A stretch of 64,000 bases of DNA. Origin: Caprimulgus europaeus (taxonomy: Eukaryota; Chordata; Aves; Caprimulgiformes; Caprimulgidae). The notes below the pieces were generated by a model. The model had not been told where the DNA came from. It worked only from the letters and a program-made list of their open reading frames with translations, and searched no databases. The translations under genes were made by a program, and so were the position numbers. Shown one piece after another: positions 14,287-28,400 of the stretch. Numbering within the stretch: position 1 is the first letter of the stretch; every line of letters starts with the position of its first letter. The stretch covers positions 45,747,515 through 45,811,514 of the forward strand of contig OU015528.1 in NCBI GenBank assembly GCA_907165065.1, given 5' to 3'.

Positions 14287-15858
14287 GCATCACAGAATAG
14301 TTGAGGTTGGAAAGGACCTCTGGAGATCATCTAGTCCAAGCCCTCCTGCTCAAAGCAAGGTCAGCTAGAGCCAGTTGCACAGGACCATGTTCAGCTGGAC
14401 TTTTAATATCTCTAAATGTGGAGACTCCATAGCCTCTCTGGGCAACATGATCCAGTGTTTAAACACCGGCATAGTGAAAAAAGTTCTTTCGTATGTTTAA
14501 ATGTTTTTTTCCTGCATTTCAATTAATGCCTGCTGCCTCTTGTCCTGTCACTGAATATCACTGAGAAGGGTCTAGCTCCATCTTCTTTTTTTCAGCCTGT
14601 CAGTTACTCATACACATTGATGAGATCCCCCTTGAACCTTCTCCAGGCTGAGCAGCCCCAGCTCTCTCAGCCTCTCACATGTCATATACTGCAACCCCTT
14701 AAACATCTTCATTGATCTTCACTGAACTCGCTCCAGTAAGTCTATGTCTTACTTGCACTACGGAGCCCAGGAATCACCTCCCTTGATCTGTTGTCAATGT
14801 TCTTCCTAATACTGTGTCTCTCACCAGATGCAATGTCAGGTGGGCTTTGGTGTTATTAACAGCATCTCTGCATGCTTTGCATGCTCTGCATTACTCCTGG
14901 GTCACCCGACACTGCTTCCACCACCTATATAATTCTTTTGTATGTTGATTTTAGTTAGGAGCTCCTTGTTTATCCGTGTGGGCCTCCTGCTTAAGCAAAA
15001 TCAACCTTTGCTTGATTTCCTGCTTTTCAGGATGGACTGTTCTTTAGCTTGGAGGAGGTGATTTTTGAATGATAACCAGCTCTTCTGGACTTCTCTTATC
15101 TCTTATTCTATGAGATTCTTCCAAGCAAGTCCTCAATAGGCCAAAGTATCCTCTCCTGGTGCAGGGTTATGATCCCACTTTTTGCCTTATTCCTGCCTTT
15201 TCAGATCTTGAACTTCACTATCCTGTTGTCACTGCAACCAAGCTGCTCATGACCTTCATGCTCTCAAGCAGTTCTTCCTTGTTTTAAAGAATCAGATCCA
15301 GCAAAGCATGTCCTTCCTTCAGCTCCTCAATCACTTTTTATCATTTATAATCAGTTTTCAGTTACCAACAATGCACTCCAGGAACTGCATGGATTGTTTG
15401 TCCCTGCTGTTTTGTCCATCCAACAGATATTGAGATGGTTAAAGTCCCTCATGAGGACCACAGGCTGCACACATAAGACTTTTCCCAGTTGTCCACAGAA
15501 GGTCTCATCTACTTCTCACTTTTCAGACAATCTGTAAGATGCATCCACCACAACATTGCCCTCATTGGTCTGCCTCTAATCCTGACCTGTAAATTCTCAG
15601 CTGGCTCAGCCTCCATCCCAAGGCAGAGCTCCATGCGTGCTTGTTGCTCTTGTGTACAGGGCAATTCCACCTTCTTGCTGACCTGGTCTGTCCTTCCTCA
15701 AGAGCCGACATCCATCCAAGGCAGCACTCCAGTCATATGAGCTATACCACTATGTCTCCATGATCCAAATGAGATCAGAGCTCTGCTATTGCACACAGAC
15801 CTCTAATTCCTTTCATTTCCCCCTGCATGCTGCATTGAGAGCAGCTAACTTTTCATCA
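14287..15858 (-). mobile_element. CR1 LINE, antisense, internally deleted
   Basis: On the reverse strand this reads from a CR1 endonuclease region at the right end to a CR1 3' end at the left. Reverse-strand translation near 15440 gives VLMRDFNHLNICW, near 15220 LGCSDNRIVKFKI, and near 15060 KSWLSFKNHLLQAKEQSIL. These are degenerate matches to the CR1 apurinic endonuclease and the linker after it. From about 14870 leftward it is CR1 3'-terminal sequence ending in the octamer region at 14287-14300. The reverse-transcriptase middle, more than a kilobase in a full element, is missing between the two parts. Many stops make it inactive. Deletion within one copy is the simplest reading, but two adjacent insertions are possible. 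Confidence 0.85.
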
Positions 15859-18800
15859 GGAAGTGCGTGAATATTCACTGTCTAAAGGCAAAAAACGGAG
15901 GCCGCCAGAATTTTTAATTAATTTCTCAAACTCTGGACCAGGAAGTAGATTGTTGAAATACTGTTAACTTGTGATATCAAGTGGAGGGATCATGGGTGGG
16001 TGCTTTTTCACACCTAAATTATTACCTTGAAGTAATCCAAGGTCAGGTGTAAAGGCAGTCAAGGTTCATTCCATTTTAGCACCTGCTGGCTGACATTCGT
16101 ATTACAGAAGTTATCATGCCTCTGCCCATTTTTACTGGCAATCTCAGAAAAGAGGAGGACTGTATCCGGGCCATTATAGATCAAGCTTTCTGCTTAAAGA
16201 AATGAGGAACAGTATATTTACAGAACAGAGGTTTATTACATTCATGAATCCTAAAGTATCTGGTTAATTGCAGTTAAATTCCTGGAATAAATTGACAATA
16301 TTCCAAACAAGACTTTATCAGCTTCTTTGCAATACAGTCCATTTTACTGGCATGCCGTTCAAAGGTTTGTGTTGCAACTCATATTTAGGAGAGTTACGTA
16401 AAACTTGATGTAGGAATGAGTGTCAAAGGTTTTATTTATTTCATATTATTATCTGTTGACTTTTAAAGACCTAAGTAACAAGACAGGTTAAGCAAGAAGT
16501 CAATGATTAAACTGATAAAATGAGTATCAACTATGATAGTTTTAAAAGACATTTAGAAAGTGTGAAGTATAAAAAGCTTAGTTCTATGAGTTGGAAGTTG
16601 AAGTACTAAGGTTTTCAGCTTTAGTTATATTTTTCTGTTCTACTGCTTATTGACAGTTTCTGATATTTTTTAATTATATTTTTTCTCAGGTAATTAATTT
16701 TTGTATAACCTTTAATGTCAGGAGAGGCATATGTTTAATAAATTTAATTTTTATATCAACTGTAAAACACATTGCTTTATGCTTTGTCAAATTTTCATAG
16801 AAGATTTAAGATTTCTTCAAGCAAACTTTTTTAAATATAGAGAGTATCATGCTATAGCAGTGATATTGAGGTCTCGCATAGTTCAAGGTTACAGTTCACT
16901 GCTTACTTAAATAGCAATTCCACCACTGGGAAAACAGCAGCTCCCTCACATTTCCTACTTTGGGTTATCTTTCTTGGACTAAATTGCAAATGGTAAGAAC
17001 TAAGTATACTCTTCCTTGGCCCTCTCTGGAATGAATTGGATGTGGAGAAAAAATAATGCAGTTCCAGGGTTTATGTACATTTCCAGGTTGATATCACATA
17101 TCCAGGAGAAAAATATTTTCTAATTTTAAAAGCTGATGATGCTACATGCTTTTTTTTCCCCCGTGTCAATCTTTTATTTCGTAGGATGCATGTTTATTGG
17201 CTGCACATTAATAAGACACAGTCTGAAATACAGAATCATCTGCTAGTATAAGGGTAGTTTCCACACACACAGGGAAAAGTCCCTTCTGTTGGGTTTGCGT
17301 GAGGATGACTCTGGCAGCATGCATTACATGTAGGAAGTCATCAGTTTAATAACATTAGAACGGCATCAGTGGTACCTACGAATAGGTTTTACTCCAGTAT
17401 TTGGTACCTTTGATGCTCCCATCAACATCTGCTTTTGTGTTTACCATCATCGGATACTAAGGGGAAAGACTACTGGAAAAAGAACAGGGCACGATTTTGC
17501 CCCTCTGTTGTCGGAGACATTAATTTCTTTGTTAATCACATATACAGATTCTGTTTCCTTTGAGTAGAGGTAGCAAAACTTGCACATAGACACCCACATC
17601 TGCTTCAGCCAAAAAAAATTCCATGTGTAAGTTTGCTGCAGCTAAGGCTCAGCTGTAGTCCACACAGTAACCAGAACAGCAGCTCCCTGGTTGTCAGTCA
17701 CTGGTGCTGTATTGTTATAACTTAAATTTAAGAGATCAGAAACTGGAACATCATTCTCCACTCTACATTGGGCTAGTTCATGTGGGCTGGGGATGTTTTT
17801 GTTACATAGTTCTGTACGTCAAAGTGGTTGATAGAAGGACTCCTCGTTCCTGCTGGAGCCCATTTTTTTGCTAGTTCCTGCTAGACAAAAGAGTTAACAG
17901 CAGGGCTGGCTGCTCAGTCCAGCCTTTGCTCTGAAGAACTTCCTAGCCAGCATTTCTCGTATAGTAACAACTTCCTTTCCCCATTTGCCATTGTGGTAAT
18001 CAGTTTCTATGCCCAAGAAATGTAAATATGGCTAAAATGGGCTGGTGAACCATAGGGACCAATCCCACAGACTCTTGAGAACTTATTCCACCATGGGTTA
18101 GGAGCTGAGAAAGGGCTGTCTTCTGTATGAGCATGACTCATCCTCTGGGTGGGCAGCTCCATTGCTCAGGGGAAACATTGTTTTTTGGGGAAGGCTTGTA
18201 AAATCAGAGAACGATAGCCACAGTCTCCCACTAGCTTGATGCAATTTTGAGGAAACCTTGATGGATAGAAACTTCTAATTTGGCTGTATATTTGTGAGGA
18301 GCCAGAACAGAGGGAGAAACAATGGTGTATGCTGTGGAGTAGGTGAACTGCCATGCTTTGGACTGATTTTGCCCTTTTCTACATAAATTCTCTCATCCTA
18401 TACACCTATTCAGAGAAAATGTTAAAGCCTAAAATTCATGATTTTGTAAGACTCTCTTCCTTGTGAAGGTTTGGCGGGAGGGGTCACTAAAAAGAAGAAA
18501 CAGAAGTAGGCAAATTTCCCATGCATGTAATCTACTCTATCACTATTCTCTAGAAAACCTGTTTTTATTATACCTTTTCTGTTGTGGGATGAGATGGGAA
18601 CATTAAATATATCTGCCAAGTGAGATTCAAGATAAATGGGGGATCTGCCAATGCAAATTATATTTGGGGTATCACCCAACTGTGGACAAAAATAATATTC
18701 AGATTAGGTTTTGATAAATGAAGCTCATCTTCAGAGTGAGCCCAAGTTAATACTTCTATGAGATTATTAACCACTCCATTTCCTGATTTGTTATTTAAAT

Positions 18801-19729
18801 TTAATAAATTTTGTATTGCATTTAATTTCTTTCTTCCAAAAAGGGAAGCAATTTGTTTTCAGATTGTAATGATGTAAAGTGAAGATTAGGAAAGAAAGGA
18901 AAATAAACTAAATCCTTTAATTCTCCCAAGAGCTATTATTTAACATCCCCTTAACATTCTCTTCAGCAACCCCACTTCTCTTTGGCCTTCAAATCTCTTT
19001 CTCTCCTCAGTATTTACTAGGTGGAAACCAAGAGGGTGATCTGACTGACCTGGGCCCTAGTACATGAAATGAGGATCCTCTGCCCAGTTGTCTGTGGTCT
19101 TCCTCACTCTCTTCCATTTAATCTATGTTTCTTACTCCCCACTATATGGGCACTGCCAAGCAAGCTCACTTACCTGTTACTACTAATTATGGCAGTAAGT
19201 ACCTCATGCTTGTTTTTCATTTCCATGGCTAAGGAGACCATTGTCCTAGGAGAGCTGTGGCCATTTCAGAGCTCTTTGCTGTAATATGCCCAGGAACTGT
19301 TCACCAGTTTCACCAGACATCTCACCAACATCTTCCACAATGAGGTGAAAAGGGCTCCACTAATCCAGTCATGGCTGACTTTGTTAGAATTAAGGTGAAG
19401 GCAACAGAAAGATAATAAATACTTTCTCACTTTTCTGCATTTAGCAATATCTCAGCTGTGTCCAGGACCCAATGTTATCTCATTTCCAGCCTTTTTCCTT
19501 AGCAGGGTGGAGGCATGAGTACTCTTCAGCTGAACTTGTGACATTTACTTTTTAGCATCTCAGTCTTTCCAGTGCAAGTTGGACATTAAGGGTCTAGTCC
19601 TGCTGCTGCTCTTGTCTGCCACAAGTAGCCACAACCACGTTCAATATTTGTTCAAATTCTAGTAGGGAACAAGGAAGAACCAACAAAAGCTTTAAGAACT
19701 GCTCTATGTCAGGGTCCAGAGAACACTCA
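15859..19729. other. Intergenic stretch, no gene recognised
   Basis: About 3.9 kb of AT-rich unique sequence. I see no coding exon, structured RNA or mobile element. Open frames here are short and without family resemblance. Confidence 0.6.
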
Positions 19730-19867
19730 TAGGCTTTAATAGCCCTGATCAGCCTCACCTGAGACCCACACACACCATGCCTATGGGCTGAGGACACTAA
19801 TAGGCTTTAACAGCCCAGATCAGCCTCACCTGGGGCCTCACATACACACCTTGCCCATGGGCTCAGG
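19730..19867. repeat. 71-bp tandem duplication (two copies)
   Basis: Copy one (19730-19800) and copy two (19801-19867) both begin taggctttaa and share agcctcacctg, cacacacc-like and catgggct-type blocks, with scattered mismatches and small indels. The array is followed at once by a TATA-like ctatttaag. It lies in a GC-richer patch (about 19.54-20.65 kb) unlike its AT-rich surroundings, so it may be part of an old dispersed repeat or a solo LTR that I cannot name. Confidence 0.75.
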
Positions 19868-20650
19868 CTGCTATTTAAGCTCAAGCTTGGGTCCCTACTC
19901 CTGGCCTGTGGGAAGCTGGTAGTATGCTTGGTGTTGCCTTTTTGTGTCCTGGTTCACTGATGGGTTTTTTTCTCAGGTGGACTGCAGGTGTAAGCTGTAG
20001 CCTGTGTTATCTCCAGTCCCACTTCTGCTCTGTCTCCTGAATGGATCTCAGGCTGATGCTGCAGGTAGTGTGTCTCCAGTCCTGCATCTGGCACTATCTC
20101 TTTCTGCTGATCTTGGCTGATCCCTGGGTGGCCTCTGGTCCTGATTCACCACTTCGCCTCCTCAGGCTTGTTGCTGTCAGCACCCTGTCCCCACTCAGGT
20201 ACTGTGGGACTCTGCACTGTTAGTGGGGCTATCCTCAGCTCCCACCTCATCCCCCTCAGGGAGCAGCCTTGCTCCTGCTGCTCCCTGATGTACAAGCGTC
20301 TTCTCTGTAGAAGAGAGAAGGCACCTCCTTACAACCTGAGTCCTACATGACTCCTTGTAGCCAAATCTGATGTTCCTTCTCCTCCTGGATGTACAGGCAG
20401 GTGTAATGAGCTTTACAGCTGCTACCAAGTGTGTGATATCCTCCTATTCTCTGGGTGGCCATGGACTTCTTGGGACAGGATGGGGCAATTCCCCTGGGCT
20501 TTGCTCAGAGTATTTGGTCTGGGGTCTGATGCCTGCTTTGCAGCCTGCCCTCTCAATAAGCAATAGGAACAGTCACCTGCCTGCAATGCTTCAGAGCATG
20601 GCAGAGTTGCCTCTAGAGCAGTATAGAACTGAAGGTTTAAAAGGTTAACA
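19868..20650. other. GC- and CT-richer patch, possibly an old dispersed repeat
   Basis: The composition differs visibly from the flanks. There are many ctcc, cctg and ctgctg words and two imperfect copies of a tctccagtcc-centred block about 60-70 bases apart (near 20010 and 20070). Several open frames of 60-92 codons occur on both strands, none resembling a known protein. A solo LTR or degraded repeat is possible. Confidence 0.3.
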
Positions 20651-22912
20651 GTGACTCAAGCTTGCCAAATAACATTAGCAGAGGCTCCTCCTGCACCTCC
20701 AATGGCTTGCACTGTCTGTTCATACAATGTCTAGACACACTTCCTCTCCCATCCTGAACAAAATGATTTCTTGTTGGCTACTGAACCAGTCTTTTTAAAC
20801 ATCTTTCTTTTTTCCTTGACACTAGACACAGCATGAGAAGCAAGGAGTGGTTTAAAAGTTTGCAAAATTAATTTACTTAGTGTAAATTCACTTAGAGCAA
20901 TTCAAAGCTCATCTAAAAATATCCCAGTATTTATTTATTAATAATACTTCATTCATCACCTTTGACATTCAGTTTAAAAGAACTACTTATTAATGAAAGG
21001 CCAGTACATTCATTTACTGGAATAGATCAACATTTCATAATATTTTTATCTCTCCAAATATTTACATAAATGAAGGCTAACCCTTATTAATTCAATCACT
21101 ATCATACTGTATAACATCAAAATGTCAAGAGGAAAAAAAAATCAAAGAATAAAGTATGCATTCACTCTGAGACCTCTAGGAGAACTTCTTATCAGCTAAT
21201 ACTGAACTAATATATTTAACTTAAAGCTGTGATTCATCTAGGAACTTTTAAACTTGTAACCTCTAGCAAGAGGGATTACATGGGGAAGAGCATGTAATAT
21301 CAGTGCCTTAATTAAAATTTCAAATAATCAGAGAGATTCTGATGCAGAATAACCATAATTTATTTATAGAAAAATACTTTTTAAATTTCAGTTTAAGTTA
21401 GCTAGAGGGAGGTAGACCAAGTTCCCTATACTTTTAGTATCCGATACTGTAGCTGTTTCCATACATATTCAGCTCTCTTCTTGTGCCCAGACAGCTGTAA
21501 GATGATGTCTTGTTAATAGCATATATCCTCTTGCTACAGCATGCTGGCTAACTGTTAACTGCCTGCTATCAGGGTGGAATTCCTCTATTTGGACAGATAT
21601 TTCCTTGGTCATTTTACCCTTTAGTGATACTCCACTTTATCACTTGCGTATATAGAATATTGTATTTCATCAGAGCACAACATAGGGTTGTTGATCAAAT
21701 TTTGCCCTGTTCAGAAACCGAGTGATCAGAGAGCAACTTACAATGAAGAGGCTCTGATTAATTAAAGCCTTATTCAATAAGCTAAACTAATCTTAAAAGT
21801 GGAGTTATTCATGCACTTCTGAAATGCAGGAGGAAAAAGATGAACAGCTACTAGAGTTAACTCATTGGAACTTTGCACACTATTTATTTCCTATTTTTGT
21901 AGCCTGAACAGAAGCAGCCTTATCTATTAAGATTACTTAATTATCTTCATATGATAAAATATATTGTAAGCTGGTCATAATTTTGGCCATACTTCAAGAA
22001 ATGAAAAGCTTCCTTTATTCATTAGAGCGGTGAATAGTAATACTTCTGAGAGTGCTTAAGAGCAAAGCATGGCCAGTTTGAGGAGACAAACAATGACCCG
22101 AAGTGGTGTAGGTGATGTGTATCCTCTGTGTAGAAATAATAAATAAGGAGTGCTGCAGAGATAAAAAAAAGCTGCAAGTAGCTCTGCTGTTTAGTGACAA
22201 ATGTTTATAATCAAGTCAGGAACACTTTCTGAGCTGTAACAAATGGTTTTTGCTGGGGCACAGTTTGGTTCATCTAAGCCCTCGGGTGTCTGAAGTACCA
22301 TTCATGCTGGGAGCTGTCAGCACAGGGTAAACATGTTCTTAAGCACAAGCAGGTCTCAGTCAAGACACGCGTCCCTCGACCTATTGAACACAGACCCAGG
22401 GTGTCTCACTAGTTGTGACTGATTGTCATCTGTAAAATGCTGCTGGAGCTCCAAGCAACTGTTTGTGAGTAGGCAGAAAGTTGCACTGCTGTTGACAAGG
22501 TTTCCTATGCAGAAAGGAGAAGGTACTGGTCATTTGTGTGTGTATTTTTAAAATATTTTTTTAGTGTGTGGTGATGCATTCATAGGGACGTGAAGAGAAG
22601 GAAATGTTGAAGATGAATGCCCAGCCTACCTTTTCTTCTTTTCCTCCTATCTCCTTTTGTGTTAGATTTTCACATCCATGCTTTTGATGCCAAACTACTT
22701 TGTTGCTAGGGTTTGTCTTGCCTTTCCATGGCTGAGGCCATGGAACTGCCTTGTCAGTGCAAGTGTGGGATGGCAATTATTTCAGTGGGGAAAAGGTAGA
22801 GTAGCAGAAGGAGGGGAAAACAGGAGCTATAACATAACCCACAATTCTTTTATGGAATGTGGAGTTTATGAAGTGGTATTTTCTAGGCAGCCAGATTTCT
22901 AGCCCTGAATGT

Positions 22913-22943
22913 TATATACATACGTATATATATATATATATAT
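22913..22943. repeat. TA-rich microsatellite
   Basis: Alternating TA/TG sequence with an uninterrupted (TA) run of about ten units after tacg. Likely length-polymorphic. Confidence 0.85.
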
Positions 22944-25456
22944 CCCTATTCTTGTAGCTTAACACGTATTTGCACTGATAATGGCACAGATGTATTTTAG
23001 GACAGATGCTATTTGTCAGTTACAGGAGTAATGTCAGTATTGTCTAGACAAATTTCAGAATGTCAATTAATATTCTGAAATTTAAAAATTTGAAGCATGC
23101 AATGTTATCTTAGAAAAGATATTCTATGAATAAGTAACTGGATTTGAATCTTTCCCATTCCTCTTCTCTCCCTTGATGCTGTGTAGGCAGTCTCTTGTAA
23201 CACTATGGAAGATATATTTGATTTGCTCTAATTCCTTTCTGTTCAACTTTCATTTGTACATCAGCCACAATAAAATATGAACACCAGGTTTGAACTAGTA
23301 ATGCCACATGTTGTTGCTACAGGCAACGTCTTTTTTATCATGTGCATCCTTTCTTTGCTCTTTCCTATAATGTCTTGAAAGTATTGATTAGTAGACAAAA
23401 CACCACTCTGCCATTTGCCTCTTTACTATTGTAAGGAAAGGAAAAATGTCCTAATCCAACAAATTTGTTAGTGAATAAAGGTATTAAATTCAATTTCCTT
23501 TGCAGTGAGCTGTCTGACACATAGAGGAAAATGCTTTTTGGGGAAGAAGCTTTTCTGAAGGCTGGTCTCTAGGGATATTCTGAATAGCAATTGTTCTGTG
23601 CCACAAACTGTCTAGGACCAATGTTGCAGGAGGCTGAAAGCTGGAAAAGAGATTTAAGTCTTCAGACTTCTAGCGAAGAAGTTAAAAGCTCCATGAGACA
23701 TAATCTGTTGGTGGTCTTGGGTTAGACTCTGCTTCTTCACCTGGTAAGGGACAAATCCCATCACTGGCCTCAGGAGAACCAAAGAGAGAGGGGGTTTTTG
23801 GCCTGTGATTCCTAGGCACCACTGGAGTGGGCATTTACTGGAAAGCGTGAGATGAGATATTGACATTTTTTGAGTTGTGGAGACCACCTGCCTCCTGTGG
23901 GTAGGGTGGTTTTGGAAGAATTTTCTTATTTGGAAGTGCTTTGTCAATTCTGCTAAACATGAATTGTAAAACAGAAGTCTCATTGTTTACAGTAGTGTTG
24001 GCTTTCAGAGAGACAGAAATGAGGACTGAGAACCCTAGTCTTGAATGTACTTGTATGGCCAGTGACTGCTGGAATGAATTGTAGGCATAAATCCCTGAAA
24101 ATAGTACCACCTTGGGAGTGCTAATTTCCAGTAACAGCCTTGTGGCATCATTCTCCCATTGATCTTTTCAGAAACCTGTCATACTGTGTATGTTTGGCTG
24201 CCTACCAGATGAATTTGCAAGTGGCAGACCACATGAGAAAGACCTTTTATTAATTACATTTTAAAGAGAAGGATAGGGAGTTTAAGTTTCCTTGTTATAA
24301 ATTTGAGGATGAATATACCTTTTAATTTTTTCTTTTCTCTTGAAGTAGGGGAAAGCAAGGTAATTATATTCTTGGTAATTTCAGGGCCAAGAGCTGTCAC
24401 CTTTCTCCTAGAGAGGACTGTTTGCTCCCCAGTGCCTCTCTTCTTTGGAGTAGGAGGCACAGCTTGTGTCTCTGTGTATTCACCCTTGATCAGACAGTGC
24501 AAATATGTAGAGAAGGACTGAGAGTATATACCATGTGGCAGACATGAACTCACTTACCACAAGTGAGGCTGCTGGCTGTCCCCTCTGGATGAAATTTGCT
24601 TCAATACCACTGCCAGATCAATTCATCCCCACTGGATATGTTTAGCAAAACAGAGAATTATTATCCTTGCTGTGTAGGTGGGATGTTGAAATAGAACGGC
24701 CTGGATTTGTTCCACTTTAAATACCTCCACTGGATAAGTGGGGATGTAGTGGTTCAAGGTCCCCTTTCTGTCAGTGGCATGATATCAGTATTATCAGATA
24801 CAATGCAGCCCATTCAGGATGTGATTCATTATCCACAGGTAACAATTTCTTCCCCTTGTGTATAAAAGGTGTATGAGTTTACTAGGTTCAAAGTTAAGGG
24901 CCTCAGTTTCCTGCCTAAAGCTTTGAGATGAGCCCAAGTCAAAATGATGCAGTTTGTCAGAGTGTGTCAGATCCAGGACCTGAAATTTAATGTCCTCAAA
25001 TCCCTGTGATGCTGTAATTTGTAGCCCATTCTGCTGCTTCGGGAGTCAATGTCATGCTCAGCTTCCCTAAAAAGTGTAAATAACAGAAATACTTAGAAGT
25101 CAAGTATATGTCTTGGAATGACATCTGTGCTCCTTGGGTGAGAAAGACAAGGGGGCTGAGTGTCACAAAAATGTACATGTGCAAGGAAAGTGTTATAATC
25201 AGCAAAAAGGTACTATCAGCCCACTTTTTGAGACAACTTCCCCCCTGTACCCAGCCAGAATATTAAGAAGCATCTCAAGTCTCTGTGCTGATAGACAAGC
25301 TGGGATTCACAATGTTTTAATACAGCATGTGTTAAAACACAGGAGAGTTTCGCAAAGGAATAATTGTTAATGAATAATCCTTGTCCATTAGGGCACTGAG
25401 CCAATGAGCCCAAGCTTTGATTCATTGTGTTATCACTACAGGCTTCTGCTAAACCT

Positions 25457-25493
25457 AAAAAAAAACCACCAAAAAAACCCACAAAAAAAAAAA
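25457..25493. repeat. A-rich tract with C interruptions
   Basis: Three A runs of 7-11 bases separated by ccacc and cccac. Low-complexity sequence. Confidence 0.8.
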
Positions 25494-28400
25494 TGTTCCT
25501 GTGTGAGAGTCATTAGGATACTGAACTGAGCACAGAACTGTCTTGCATCCTACCATCCACAGTCTTCCAGAAAGGAACAGTAAGTAATAATTCCTTTAAC
25601 TGATGGCTCTTGATGTTGTGTAGTATAAAAGCAATTTTTTCACCCAAAGTATTTAGTGGATGTTAACGTATTTTTTTACCAGAAAGAAAATGATTTTTTA
25701 AAGCTAGTATTTTATTGAAGAATAATATAAGGAGAAGTAATTTCGTCTACAGAACTAGTGTAACAGCAGGAATTCCTCTTGGGGAAAAATGTTAGTCATG
25801 GATAATAATGACAGTGTTGGAATATGTCTTTAGAAAGCTGGCTTCTGTGTGTCACTGGAAAAAAAACATAACTTTGATACTGAGTCTTTCCTGCAATAAC
25901 GCTAGTTAATTATGTGTATCAGCTTTAAAACTGTACTGGTCTGTTAAATTTTTTACCCTTTTAGGGTCAGAAAATGTTTTAAATGCAATTAATGGGAGAA
26001 CAGAGGACAATCTAGAAAGGGAATAGTTGTTTTATGTAATATCTTTGATGGCTTTGTGTACAGATTCCAGGTGCACCTTCTGAAGTCCAGAACTTCAGTG
26101 CTTATTTCGCATAGCTAGCACAAGCAAAAGGGAGTTTCACATTTCAAGTGATTACTGTTTGAATCCATTGCCAATTTTTCATAAAATGTCAACTTATTCT
26201 GAGTGTTCCTGCTAGCCATTTATCTGTAGTCATGGTGAGACACATTTGGCTTTTGTTAGTTTTTTTGCTACTGCTTGTGTTACAGAGAACCTAGAGATAC
26301 CAAACTAGATTGGGATCCCACTAGGCTAGATGGGAGTCTGAAAGTAGATTAAGAAAGGTGGGTTTGCAGTTTTATCAGGTGTGACATGAAAAAGATGCTG
26401 GAGAAGGGAAGACACAGATAAATAGTGTTCAGCAGATCATCCCAGGAACAGTTAGAAGCTGGCCCCACTCTTTGAAGCTACTTGCCTACCAACAGAAATG
26501 CTGTTGAGATTTCTGGTAGAGTTTCAGTTCTACTTGTCACTGATGTAAAAGATACTTCACTTCAGAATTAGGCTGTAAGAATATCTTATATTTTTAATGT
26601 GTCCTGTGTCTCTTTGCTGCTCTGGTTTTAAATGTCATATTAAAAAATCTAAACAGTAAATTTCAAACAAATGCAGTAACACCACACCTACCTCTGGCTC
26701 TCAAATTTGCTAATACTGCTTGTATTTTGCATCAGTTGCTGTGTATCTGCTCATGGTGCCATGCATGCCAAAATGATTGTGCAGCAAAAGGCTAGAAACA
26801 AGGAGCACAAATCTTCCTAATGCTTTCATGTCTCTTTGATACACTTTAAAACATACAAGCAAGCAAATAAAAAGCCTCTCAAATAAGTGAGGCACTGCAT
26901 TAAATATTCTACAGAAAGGCTATGAGGCCAGATCAAAAGCCTGTGTACTAGATGGGAATCTTCCCATTGATGTTAACAGTGCTTGGACTGGGCCATAGAT
27001 TAATGATATTATTGAAATTTCTCTTTGAGCAATTGGCAGCCAGATGTTTAAAGAATAGGACAATATTACGGGACAGAAGGAGGGAAATACATCTCACTAA
27101 TATTTGTGAAAAAATTTGCCAGTTCTTTGATATATCTTCCTTTACTGAATATTTGAAACTATCATTCTTCTTCTGAAGGTAAAACACAATCAGACTATTG
27201 TGGAGCTTTCTTGATGATCAAACCCATTTTCACTCTACCTGAAAGTATGGGGCTACAATGCTTTTGTCTTTCAGTGAGTCCAGTTGATTTTAACTTTATT
27301 TCACTAAGAGGCTTGACTTTGCTTACACAGAAGCCAGAAGAAGCTCTACTGTTGACCATAGTAGGATCAGAGGGAGCCCACTGATAAGAGTCCACAATAA
27401 ATCTGAAACCTACACCCACATGCATATGTATATACATATATGTTTGTATACTCCTATTACTATATTTCCCATAAGAAAGCTGAATAAACATACATGTGCA
27501 CAGACACAGTGAAAGCACAAGCCACATAAATAATATAAATCAATTTTCTCAGTTAAACTTAGAATGCATAAACATGCATTGACTGACTGTTCTGAAGTAC
27601 ACTAAAGGATACATGTAATAAAATTTTATGTATTTAATACACAATTGATGAAAATAATCTCAAGCAATTTGGCATATATTTTACTTTACACATACTGATC
27701 TCTGTTTTTCTTTGCTATGTATTTCTGGCCTATGAAAATAATCTCAAAAGGTGGTGGAGTAAATAGATTTATTAACAAGTGAACAAAAATAATTATTAGT
27801 GAAAAAACCAAAGCCCAACCTTTGTAACATATCCAATGCCTCTTAATTTCTCTTGAGGGGCTCTTATTTTGGAGAACAATATTGATTTCCTGTGAACCTA
27901 TTGCCTTTATTCCAGATTTTATGTATCTGATGCATGTTACATCTCAGGATAGAGTATCAGTCAATTTGGCTAAGGTACTCTAGATTCATCTTGATAGTAG
28001 TAGCTAAAAGACACACTTCATATAAGGAATCAAGCATTAAGTAGAAATACCTGTGAATGCTTAATCATACCAAAGATGCCTGTGAATATCAAGAAGCATG
28101 TCACTATTATGTGGTTTTGGTGGACAGAGGAATCTGAATTAAGAGTAATTACTGATCCCAGTTCATGTAGATGAACTTGTTCTGGAAGCTGAGATGACAT
28201 AGCTTTATCCTACCAGCCCCAAAAATGCCTCAGACTCTCTATATTTGGAAGGATTACTTTTACCAAGAGGTTCTGTGTGTAGGTGCTGCACATGGCACCT
28301 TTTGTCACCCAGCCACATTGTTAACGATTTGAGTGCCTCTGTATGAATGCTGGGTGTGACTATCCTGGCCAGAGCAGCGCTTCTGTTCCATGGGAGTTGC

